From Sulfitobacter marinus (GTDB taxonomy: Bacteria; Pseudomonadota; Alphaproteobacteria; Rhodobacterales; Rhodobacteraceae), in NCBI RefSeq assembly GCF_900116285.1, contig NZ_FPAJ01000002.1, forward strand, positions 434,001 through 498,000: a DNA stretch of 64,000 nucleotides, in the 5' to 3' direction. Positions 56,514-64,000 of this stretch are shown here, piece by piece. The notes below the pieces were generated by a model. That model searched no databases, was not told the DNA's origin, and saw nothing but the letters and a program-made list of their open reading frames with translations. How positions within the stretch are numbered: position 1 is the first letter of the stretch; every line of letters starts with the position of its first letter. Both the position numbers and the translations under genes were made by a program.

Positions 56514-59051
56514 GTGCAGAAAACGCCCATGACAACGCTGGTAACCCAGACCGCCCCCATCGCCACAGAAACCCATGGCGGGCGGGCAAAGTGTTTGCAA
56601 CGTCTGGTGCGTTTGGATCTGCCGGTGCCGCGTACGGTCACGCTGCCGTTCAATGTGGTGCACGAGATCGCAAATGGCCGGATGCCGGATTTGCAGGCTG
56701 TTGCGGACGAATTTCCCAAAGGGGCGCTGCTTTGTGTGCGCCCGTCCAGTCAGGACCCTGATTGGGGCGGGCCGGGGGCTGTTCTGAACATCGGCATGAA
56801 CGACGCGCGGTTCAAAGAATATTGCGACCGTATGGGCGAGGGGCCTGCCTCGGCGCTCTATACGCGGTTCGTGCAATCCTATGCCGTCAACATTGCGCGG
56901 CTTGACCCCGATATGTTCGACGACGTGGTCGGTGACGGGCGCGACGCGTTGGAACAATCCCTGAGCGCCTATGAGCAGGAGACCGAAGAAGCATTCCCCC
57001 AAGATCGCGTGACGCAGTTAACGGCGGTGCTGAGTTCAATGGCCCGGGCGTGGGAAGGCACGTCGGCACGTCTGTTGCGGCAGGCAAAGGGCGCGCCTGC
57101 CGATGCGGGACTTGGGCTGATCGTGCAGGAAATGGCATTTGGTGTCGGAACGGGCTTGTGCGGGTCGGGTGTGTTGCAACTGGTCGATAGCGAAACCGGA
57201 TTGCCGCAGATCACGGGGCGCTATCTCAGCCAGTCGCAGGGGCGTGACGCCCTGCAAAGTGATGCAGATGCGATGTATCTGACCCGCGATCCACGTGGCC
57301 CCTCGCTTGAGGAGCACGCGCCGGAAGCCTTTGAAACGTTGAAGCAAAACGCCGAATTGATGCGCGTGCGGTTGCGTGCCGAAATGCAGCTGGAATTTGT
57401 AATCTCGGATGGAGAGCTGTTTATCCTTGATGGTGTGCGCGTGTCACGGTCGTCACGGGCGTCGGTCAGGATTGCGGTGGCGCTGGCCGAGGAAGGCATC
57501 ATTTCGCGCGAAGAAGCATTGATGCGTGTGCAGCCGCGCACGTTGACCGAATTGCTGCACCGGCAGGTCGATCCGCGCACTAAGCGTGACCTGATCGGGC
57601 GCGGGATTGCCGCCAGCCCCGGTGCTGCGACGGGCAAGATCGTGTTTAACGCGAATGACGCGCAGGCCAGCGCGGCGCGGGGCGAGAAATGCATTCTGGT
57701 GCGGCGCGAAACATCGCCCGAGGATATTCGCGGCATGCATGCAGCCCAAGCGGTGCTGACCGAACGCGGCGGGATCACCAGCCACGCCGCCGTGATCGGG
57801 CGGGGCATGGGCCTGCCTTGTGTCGTTGGCGCGTCGTCTATGACGTTTGATCTGGTCAAAGGGCAGATTATCGCCCCGGATGGCCGCGTGTTCAAAGCCG
57901 GTGACGAGATCACCATTGACGGCACTAAGGGCGAAGTTCTGGCGGGGGCCGCGCAAATGCTTGAGGCGCTGCTGGATGCGACATTCCAGAAATTGATGGA
58001 TTGGGCGGAGGAGGCGGCGGATATCGGTATTCGCGCCAATGCCGACACACCTGCCGATGCCCAGACCGCCCGTAACTTCAATGCCCATGGGATCGGGCTG
58101 TGTCGGACTGAACATATGTTCTTTGATCCCAGCCGGTTGACCGTGATGCGCGAGATGATCTTTGCGGACAGTAGCGAAGAGCGCCGGGCGGTGCTGGAAC
58201 GTCTGTTGCCGATGCAACGAGATGATTTTATTCAACTTTTCCGCATTATGCAGGGCCAGCCCGTATGCATCCGGTTGTTCGATCCGCCCTTGCACGAATT
58301 CCTGCCCGCCAACCGGTCAGGGCAACGCGATCTGGCAGAAGCGTTGGATTTGCCCTTGTCTGACGTGATCCGCCGGATCGACGCGATGTCGGAATACAAC
58401 CCGATGCTGGGTTTGCGCGGCGTGCGTCTGGGGGTGACCGTGCCCGAAATATACGAGATGCAGGCGCGCGCGATTTTCGAGGCCACGATCGAGGCCAGCC
58501 GCGATGGCGACCCGGTGGTGCCCGAAATTATGATCCCGCTGGTTTCGGCGCGGCGAGAGGTCGAATTGGTCAAGGCCAGCATCGACAAGATCGCCACGGA
58601 TGTGCGCAACGAACGCGGTGCCACGTTCACCTATCGTTTGGGGGTGATGGTTGAAACACCACGTGCTGCCCTGCGCGCCGGTGAAATTGCGCCGCATTGT
58701 TCGTTCCTCAGCTTTGGGACAAACGACCTGACGCAGATGACATACGGCCTAAGCCGCGATGATGCGGGACGGTTTATGTCGACTTACGTGCAGCAAGGGG
58801 TGTTCCCCGAAGACCCGTTTCATATGCTGGACCAAGACGGCGTGGGCGAGCTGTTGGAGCTGGGCGCATCGCGCGGTCGGGCGGCCCAGCCGGGCATCAC
58901 TTTGTCGATCTGTGGAGAGCATGGCGGCAACCCCGAATCGATTGCATTTTGCCGAGAAGCAGGATTCGACTACGTTTCCTGCTCGCCTTTCAGGGTTCCT
59001 GTGGCCCGATTGGCGGCGGCTCAACTCGCAATTGAACACAAGATAGGGTAG
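56514..59051 (+). CDS. Pyruvate phosphate dikinase-like PEP-utilising protein
   Basis: An 845-residue protein from GTG 56514, with AAAAGG 7 bases upstream. The phosphohistidine domain holds GGITSHAAVIGRG with His424, and the C-terminal TIM barrel carries GLCRTEHMFF and the catalytic Cys800 in SICGEHGG, as in PPDK. The N-terminal nucleotide-binding part, however, reads CVRPSSQDPDWGGPGAV where PPDK has VRSGARVSMPGMMDT, and the FTRNP-type stretch is absent. It may use PEP without canonical ATP chemistry, or have another role. It follows glyS. Confidence 0.87.
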   Translation: MQKTPMTTLVTQTAPIATETHGGRAKCLQRLVRLDLPVPRTVTLPFNVVHEIANGRMPDLQAVADEFPKGALLCVRPSSQDPDWGGPGAVLNIGMNDARFKEYCDRMGEGPASALYTRFVQSYAVNIARLDPDMFDDVVGDGRDALEQSLSAYEQETEEAFPQDRVTQLTAVLSSMARAWEGTSARLLRQAKGAPADAGLGLIVQEMAFGVGTGLCGSGVLQLVDSETGLPQITGRYLSQSQGRDALQSDADAMYLTRDPRGPSLEEHAPEAFETLKQNAELMRVRLRAEMQLEFVISDGELFILDGVRVSRSSRASVRIAVALAEEGIISREEALMRVQPRTLTELLHRQVDPRTKRDLIGRGIAASPGAATGKIVFNANDAQASAARGEKCILVRRETSPEDIRGMHAAQAVLTERGGITSHAAVIGRGMGLPCVVGASSMTFDLVKGQIIAPDGRVFKAGDEITIDGTKGEVLAGAAQMLEALLDATFQKLMDWAEEAADIGIRANADTPADAQTARNFNAHGIGLCRTEHMFFDPSRLTVMREMIFADSSEERRAVLERLLPMQRDDFIQLFRIMQGQPVCIRLFDPPLHEFLPANRSGQRDLAEALDLPLSDVIRRIDAMSEYNPMLGLRGVRLGVTVPEIYEMQARAIFEATIEASRDGDPVVPEIMIPLVSARREVELVKASIDKIATDVRNERGATFTYRLGVMVETPRAALRAGEIAPHCSFLSFGTNDLTQMTYGLSRDDAGRFMSTYVQQGVFPEDPFHMLDQDGVGELLELGASRGRAAQPGITLSICGEHGGNPESIAFCREAGFDYVSCSPFRVPVARLAAAQLAIEHKIG

Positions 59052-59178
59052 TTTTCGGATCTCATCTGTCCATATTTGGTATTTTTGGGCGGTAATTCGC
59101 GCAATTTGCCCACTTAGGGTTTACGTAAGCGATCCCATTGTCTAATCGGCGTCTCTGAAATTACCTGCGAGGCGCTCT

Positions 59179-59817
59179 ATGCGTTGTTCTACATTCCTGT
59201 CTTTCTGCGCCGCAGCGGCGCTGTCCCTTTCGATGCCATTGGCTGCGTTTGCCAATTCTCAACAGGCTGAAACCCTGGCCGAGATTGAGTCGAAAGGGCT
59301 GCAAGCCGTCGGATCAGAGCGGCTCGAGCGTATGATCGCTGAGAACACATCGGCCGACGAGATCGAGTTTACCCGCAGCTGGCTGTCAGAGCAGCCAAAG
59401 GCGTCTGGCGGAGAACAGTGGAAATGCCTGTCCGAGGCGCTTTACTTTGAGGCGCGCGGCGAGACGGTCAGAGGACAGTTCGCTGTTGCCGAGGTGATCC
59501 TGAACCGTGTCAAATCCGATGAATTCCCCGGGTCGCTTTGCAAGGTGATCCATCAGGGTACCGGCAGAAAATACCAGTGCCAGTTCACCTACACCTGTGA
59601 CGGCTATGCCGAAGTGATTGCCGAACCACGTGCCTATGACCGCGTCAGCAAAATCGCGCGTGCGGTGCTGGATGGCAAGGTGCCATCGCTGACTGATGGG
59701 GCCACATATTACCACACCACCGCCGTCAGCCCGCGCTGGTCGCGTGTTTTTACCCGCACTGCGAAAATCGGCGTTCATCTGTTTTACCGCGATGGTGTAC
59801 GCACCGCGTCTAACTAA
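59179..59817 (+). CDS. Cell-wall hydrolase, SleB/Hydrolase_2 family
   Basis: A 212-residue protein with a signal peptide ending AFAN. After an amphipathic linker (30-90) comes the Hydrolase_2 domain: CLSEALYFEARGE with the putative catalytic Glu, the EVILNRVKSDEFPGSLC stretch, and CQFTYTCDG. Relatives are lytic transglycosylases or amidases acting on peptidoglycan, such as the spore enzyme SleB. It is a single gene, with about 130 bases upstream that hold nothing else obvious. Confidence 0.88.
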   Translation: MRCSTFLSFCAAAALSLSMPLAAFANSQQAETLAEIESKGLQAVGSERLERMIAENTSADEIEFTRSWLSEQPKASGGEQWKCLSEALYFEARGETVRGQFAVAEVILNRVKSDEFPGSLCKVIHQGTGRKYQCQFTYTCDGYAEVIAEPRAYDRVSKIARAVLDGKVPSLTDGATYYHTTAVSPRWSRVFTRTAKIGVHLFYRDGVRTASN

Positions 59818-59922
59818 GCGTCAGCCGCCGTCGTCTTTGAGGTCTAGCCAGCCGCAACTGGCTTTGTTACATGCAGGCAAGCGGTCTAGGATCGCCTTGA
59901 CCGTGAAAATGTAAAGGCCCGC

Positions 59923-60849
59923 ATGATGACCACCGACACAAGGCTTGCCTTTGCGCACCCGTCCGAGCGTGCCGCCGCCACCGCGGGGCCTGAGCCGCTT
60001 GACCGTATTTCCCTGCGTGATCACATCGTCGAGGTGGAAATCGGTGCCTTTCAGGCCGAACGTGGTGTGACGCAGCGCATATGTTTTAACATCGTTGTCG
60101 AGGTGCAACCGTTGACCGGCCCCGTGGACGACGACGTGGATCGCATTCTATCCTATGACCGCGTGACCGAGGCGATTGCCTATGAATTGGCGGACGAACG
60201 GCTGAACTTGCTGGAAACCCTTGCCGAACGTGTCGCCGACCGGATTTTGCTGGAACGTCAGGCGATGCGTGTGTTCGTCCGTATCGAAAAGCTGGATCGG
60301 GGCCCCGGTGCCTTGGGCGTTGAAATCGTCCGCGCCCGTGATGACGCCCCCGACACGCGTTCCGATGCCGCCGAGGTGCCGCATCCCGAGCTGGTGTATC
60401 TGTGCAATGCCGCGATTACTTCGCCCTATCTGACGGGGTGGCTGGACCAGCTTGAACAGTTGGGCCGTCCGTTGATCCTGTGTGTTGGGGCGTCCGATAC
60501 CCCCGCACCGCAGGTCGCCCATAAAATGGCGCAGCGCCGGATCGATCTGCTTGCCATTGAACAGAACGCATGGGTTTTGGCGTCCAAGGACAATCGATGT
60601 GTTGTTGTTTCAACTCGGACAGAATTGGACTGGGCGATGAAGAATGGCCAGACCAGCGTTTGGGCCCCGTCGAAGATCGTGTTGGACAGCGTTGATACCC
60701 CATCGGCACAGCCGCGTGATGCGGTCGCTTTGGCCGCGTGGTTTGCCGCCACATTCGACGCGACCGAGATGCTGGTTTTTGGCACCGACTTGCCAAAACA
60801 GGCATCGGTGCCTTTGCGTATGGTGGCTGTCGATCAGGACCAGATTTAG
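59923..60849 (+). CDS. folB: Dihydroneopterin aldolase fused to an extra C-terminal domain
   Basis: A 308-residue protein. Residues about 25-145 are FolB: DRISLRDHIVEVEIGAFQAER, then LSYDRVTEAIAYELAD and LLETLAERVAD, which convert dihydroneopterin to hydroxymethyl-dihydropterin. The remaining 150 residues are not part of normal FolB (about 120). Segments such as LILCVGASDTP, VWAPSKIVLD and DAVALAAWFAATFDATEMLVFG resemble an amino-acid-kinase-like fold, though that is my inference. folP starts 4 bases after the stop, so the two act in one pathway. Confidence 0.85.
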   Translation: MMTTDTRLAFAHPSERAAATAGPEPLDRISLRDHIVEVEIGAFQAERGVTQRICFNIVVEVQPLTGPVDDDVDRILSYDRVTEAIAYELADERLNLLETLAERVADRILLERQAMRVFVRIEKLDRGPGALGVEIVRARDDAPDTRSDAAEVPHPELVYLCNAAITSPYLTGWLDQLEQLGRPLILCVGASDTPAPQVAHKMAQRRIDLLAIEQNAWVLASKDNRCVVVSTRTELDWAMKNGQTSVWAPSKIVLDSVDTPSAQPRDAVALAAWFAATFDATEMLVFGTDLPKQASVPLRMVAVDQDQI

Positions 60850-60853
60850 CGCC

Positions 60854-61870
60854 ATGATCGACTATTTCAGACCGCTTGTTCAGATCGGGCCTGCACGGCC
60901 CAATAGTGCCGTGCAGCTGGCAGCCGGGTGGGGATGGTTTACCCATGTCGAGGTCCTGTCACGCGACGCGCCAGCTCGGGTGATCGCCGCGCAGGACTTG
61001 CCGCCAGAGGTGGCAGGACGGCTGACCACACCCCGGCCGCCGATTGCAGGCCTGTCGTTGGACCGGCCCCGCATCATGGGAATTCTGAACACGACGCCCG
61101 ATAGTTTCTCGGACGGAGGTCGACATGAGGGCCTAGGTGATGCGGTGGCGGCAGGGCAGGCGATGGCACAAGCGGGCGCGGATATTCTCGACGTTGGTGG
61201 CGAATCCACACGGCCGGGGGCGCAGACTGTGCCGGTTGAAGTCGAGATCAACCGTACCGCCCCCACCATTAGCGCGCTGCGTGCAGCGGGCCTGGGCCTG
61301 CCGATTTCGATTGATACGCGCAAAGCGGCGGTGGCCGAAGCTGCGGTGGCGATGGGGGCTGATCTGGTCAATGATGTCTCCGGGTTCAGCTTTGATCCAG
61401 CCCTTGGCCCGTTTTGCCAAAAACATCAGCTGCCGGTCTGTGTGATGCATGCGCAAGGTGACCCCGAAACAATGCACTTGAACCCCAGCTATTCAAACGT
61501 TCTGTTGGACGTCTATGATGCGCTTGAACGTCGGATCAGAAGGCTTGAGGTCGGCGGAATTGCGCGCAGTGCGATCCTTGCTGACCCGGGGATCGGATTT
61601 GGTAAGACGCTGGATCACAATCTTGCGCTCCTGGCGCGGATCAGCCTGTTTCATGGGCTTGGCACGCCGCTTTTACTGGGGGCGTCCCGGAAAAAGTTTA
61701 TTGGCACTTTGGGTCATGCACCAAAGGCAACAGACCGCGCCGCCGGGTCAATAGGCGTTGCCCTTGCAGGCTTGGCGCAAGGTGTGCAATTGGTGCGTGT
61801 ACATGACGTGGCTGAAACCCACCAAGCTGTCTCGCTATGGCATGCCGCATATTCTGGGAGCATTTTATGA
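60854..61870 (+). CDS. folP: Dihydropteroate synthase
   Basis: A 338-residue enzyme joining p-aminobenzoate to the pterin pyrophosphate. A 70-residue N-terminal extension precedes the TIM barrel, which starts [19 protein letters not shown]. Other motifs are [27 protein letters not shown] and GASRKKFIG, so all loops of the sulfonamide-target site appear intact. It sits 4 bases after folB and overlaps glmM by ATGA. Confidence 0.95.
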   Translation: MIDYFRPLVQIGPARPNSAVQLAAGWGWFTHVEVLSRDAPARVIAAQDLPPEVAGRLTTPRPPIAGLSLDRPRIMGILNTTPDSFSDGGRHEGLGDAVAAGQAMAQAGADILDVGGESTRPGAQTVPVEVEINRTAPTISALRAAGLGLPISIDTRKAAVAEAAVAMGADLVNDVSGFSFDPALGPFCQKHQLPVCVMHAQGDPETMHLNPSYSNVLLDVYDALERRIRRLEVGGIARSAILADPGIGFGKTLDHNLALLARISLFHGLGTPLLLGASRKKFIGTLGHAPKATDRAAGSIGVALAGLAQGVQLVRVHDVAETHQAVSLWHAAYSGSIL

Positions 61871-63213
61871 CGAAGCTATTTGGAACAGACGGTATTCGCG
61901 GCACGGCGAATGTCTATCCGATGACCGCCGAGGTTGCCCTGAAAATCGGCGCAGCAGTGGGCCGCTATTTCAGCAAAAGCCGCAGCGGTGTGCACCGGGT
62001 CGTAATTGGCAAGGACACGCGGTTGTCAGGCTATATGTTTGAAAACGCGCTGACGGCGGGGCTGACATCTTCGGGGATGAATGTTCTGCTGCTTGGCCCT
62101 GTACCGACCCCGGCGGTCGGGCTGTTGACGCGGTCGATGCGGGCGGATCTGGGCGTGATGATTTCGGCCAGCCACAACCCCGCCACCGACAACGGGATCA
62201 AGTTTTTCGGCCCTGATGGGTTCAAGTTGAGCGATGCGGTCGAGGCCGAGATCGAGCACCTGATCGCCAACGGTGTCGAGCTGATCCCGTCAGAGAAGAT
62301 CGGCCGCGCTAAACGGATTGACGACGCACGTTTTCGCTATGTCGAGCGGGTGAAATCATCGTTCCCGCGCAGCATGCGGCTGGACGGGTTAAAGGTGGTT
62401 ATTGATTGTGCCAATGGCGCGGCGCATCGTGTGGCACCCGAAGCCCTGTGGGAATTGGGGGCCGATGTGGTTTCGATCGGGGTTGAGCCAAACGGGTTCA
62501 ACATTAACAAGAATTGCGGATCGACGCACCCCGAACGGGCAGCCGCGGCTGTGGTTGAGCACGAGGCCGACGTGGGTATTTGCCTGGATGGCGATGCCGA
62601 CCGGGTCATCTTGATCGATGAGGCTGGCAATGTCGGTGATGGTGACCAGTTTATGGCGCTTATGGCGTCGCGCTGGGCCGCGGAAAAGCGCCTGAACAAC
62701 AATGCCTTGGTGGCCACTGTGATGAGCAACCTCGGTCTTGAGCGGTTCTTGCAAGGCCACGGCGTGCAATTGGAACGCACCGCCGTCGGTGATCGCTATG
62801 TCGTGGAGCGGATGCGCGAAGGCGGGTTCAACTTGGGCGGAGAGCAGTCCGGTCATATCGTCATGACCGACCACGCAACCACCGGCGACGGGCTGATGGC
62901 GGGGCTGCAGTTCTTGGCTGAAATGATCCGGTCGGGCAAAGCTTCGTCTGAATTGCTGCACAGCTTTGAACCCGTTCCGCAACTTCTGAAGAATGTACGC
63001 TTTGCCGTAGGTCAGACACCATTGGATGACGCGCAGGTCAAGGCGGCAATTGCGCAAGCCGAAGCCGATCTGGCTGGCAACGGGCGTTTGCTGATCCGAA
63101 AATCGGGCACCGAGCCATTGGTCCGCGTGATGGCCGAGCATGAAGATGCGGCCTTGATGGCGCGGGCGGTCGATATGGTTGTCGACGCCGTGACCCAATC
63201 CGTTCGGACCTAA
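61867..63213 (+). CDS. glmM: Phosphoglucosamine mutase
   Basis: A 448-residue enzyme that turns glucosamine-6-phosphate into glucosamine-1-phosphate for UDP-GlcNAc, peptidoglycan and lipid A. The start [13 protein letters not shown] is the family N-terminus; ATG 61867 overlaps the folP stop and has GGGAG upstream. The phospho-acceptor Ser102 lies in [12 protein letters not shown]. The metal loop is DGDADR, and the C-terminal phosphate loop [12 protein letters not shown] is intact. folP-glmM linkage is common in bacteria. Confidence 0.96.
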   Translation: MTKLFGTDGIRGTANVYPMTAEVALKIGAAVGRYFSKSRSGVHRVVIGKDTRLSGYMFENALTAGLTSSGMNVLLLGPVPTPAVGLLTRSMRADLGVMISASHNPATDNGIKFFGPDGFKLSDAVEAEIEHLIANGVELIPSEKIGRAKRIDDARFRYVERVKSSFPRSMRLDGLKVVIDCANGAAHRVAPEALWELGADVVSIGVEPNGFNINKNCGSTHPERAAAAVVEHEADVGICLDGDADRVILIDEAGNVGDGDQFMALMASRWAAEKRLNNNALVATVMSNLGLERFLQGHGVQLERTAVGDRYVVERMREGGFNLGGEQSGHIVMTDHATTGDGLMAGLQFLAEMIRSGKASSELLHSFEPVPQLLKNVRFAVGQTPLDDAQVKAAIAQAEADLAGNGRLLIRKSGTEPLVRVMAEHEDAALMARAVDMVVDAVTQSVRT

Positions 63214-63337
63214 AGGCGCGCAAAAGCGCATTCGATTTATTTGGGTGTGATTGTTGCGGCCTTACCGTGCCAGTTCAAAGGGGTGGTCCGTACCTTGCGC
63301 GTCGATGCCTTCGGCGAGGATTTTTTGCCATTTGGAA

Positions 63338-64000
63338 TCAGGTTTGCTGCTTGGTGAACAATCTGCGGAGCGCGCCGTATTGGCTGAGGGCGACGCCTGC
63401 CAAAATCAGGGCGAGGGACCAGATAAGCGAGGCAGGCAAAGGTTCGCTGAGGATCAGCGCACCGAGGCAGACAGACCAGACGGGCACTTGATAATTTACC
63501 AAAGACATGAAAACCGGCCCTGCGCTGCGCACCACCAAGACGCGCAGGAAATTTGCGGCGGCGGTTGGGATCAGACCGAGGAATGCCAGCACAGCCAGGA
63601 TTTCGGCAGATGGGAGCGGCGGGACCCCTTCGACCAAGAATGCGGTGGGGATGATGATGACGCTTGCGATGATAAGCAGGATTGTCGCGAGGCCGATGGC
63701 GTCAACTTGTGGCAGGCGGCGCATCACGAGGGAGCTGAGGGCGTAGCAACTGGCCGCACCGATACAGGCGAAACGGCCAGCGGTTTCAAGGGCGGCCCCG
63801 GTGCTTTCGAACGCTTGGGAGCCGATCAGAATTGTTACGCCGATAAAGCCGATGGCAAAACCAAGCGTTTTGCGCTGCGTCATCCGTTCGCCTGGCACAA
63901 AGAAATGGGCCAGCGGCAGAATGATCAGAGCAACGGCGGCCATTGAGACGCCAGCAAACCCCGATGTTACATATTGCTGGCCCCAGGCAAGCAGGGAGAA
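63338..64000 (-). CDS. EamA/DMT-family transporter (5' end outside the window)
   Basis: The visible 221 residues form the C-terminal part of an EamA transporter: several hydrophobic helices, ending with YQVPVWSVCLGALILSEPLP and a final helix before RRLFTKQQT. The frame stays open to the window edge at 64000, with no stop on the minus strand, so the true start lies beyond it; the ATG at 63943 is internal. Substrate unknown. It is convergent with glmM, with about 120 bases between. Confidence 0.85.
   Translation of the reverse strand, partial: FSLLAWGQQYVTSGFAGVSMAAVALIILPLAHFFVPGERMTQRKTLGFAIGFIGVTILIGSQAFESTGAALETAGRFACIGAASCYALSSLVMRRLPQVDAIGLATILLIIASVIIIPTAFLVEGVPPLPSAEILAVLAFLGLIPTAAANFLRVLVVRSAGPVFMSLVNYQVPVWSVCLGALILSEPLPASLIWSLALILAGVALSQYGALRRLFTKQQT

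Overview
The window is a contiguous piece of chromosome, about 60 % GC by eye, from an alphaproteobacterium, most likely a marine Rhodobacteraceae/Roseobacter-group member. The support is the gene content: an alphaproteobacterial-type FliG, a small gene between glyQ and glyS, a SAM-II riboswitch before metZ, a TRAP transporter beside acs, zinc-independent FolE2, and a FolB-FolP-GlmM operon. I see no phage, plasmid, IS element, CRISPR array, defence island, tRNA or rRNA gene. About 50 protein genes are supported, mostly housekeeping and accessory metabolism, with short intergenic gaps.

Layout. 0-5.5 kb: serine beta-lactamase-like hydrolase, Tat-type patatin lipoprotein, an atypical Cys/Met-metabolism PLP enzyme (all minus), then purB. 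5.5-9.2 kb: two small secreted proteins sharing a Cys motif, an isolated fliG behind a long inverted repeat, a lipid A/lysophospholipid-type acyltransferase, and a DUF1223-like secreted thioredoxin-fold protein. 9.4-19 kb: acnA with a strong terminator, the tamA-tamB outer-membrane assembly pair, and a flavin reductase. 19-27.7 kb: a two-PAS histidine kinase with its single-domain response regulator, acs, a divergent TRAP transporter operon (dctPQM type), and an AI-2E-family permease. 27.8-34.4 kb: aldehyde dehydrogenase, peptidoglycan-binding lipoprotein, [2Fe-2S] ferredoxin with a beta-propeller-like secreted protein, purD, xseA, and a small secreted protein. 34.4-42 kb: AlkB-type membrane hydroxylase, a fused NuoE-NuoF diaphorase, a periplasmic binding protein coupled to a hybrid kinase, and ftsY. 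42-50.6 kb: EamA transporter, yciB, glutathione transferase, metZ behind a SAM-II riboswitch with an apparent terminator/antiterminator platform, folE2, a DUF1127 small protein, trkH, and a ThDP enzyme. 50.6-59 kb: a degenerate trypsin-like protein with SPOR and peptidoglycan-binding parts, the glyQ-small gene-glyS operon, and a PPDK-like protein. 59-64 kb: cell-wall hydrolase, folB-folP-glmM, and an EamA transporter cut by the window edge.

How genes work together. FolE2, FolB and FolP give three folate-synthesis steps. GlmM feeds UDP-GlcNAc synthesis. PurB and PurD belong to purine synthesis. TamA/TamB form one envelope-spanning system. Kinase and receiver at 19-21 kb, and binding protein and hybrid kinase at 37.6-40.7 kb, are two separate signalling modules. 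The best leads for a second look are the metZ riboswitch platform, the inverted repeat in front of fliG, a protease-fold protein that has lost all three catalytic residues, a low-GC insertion within glyS, and the FolB fusion. I did not find a clearly new multi-gene system.
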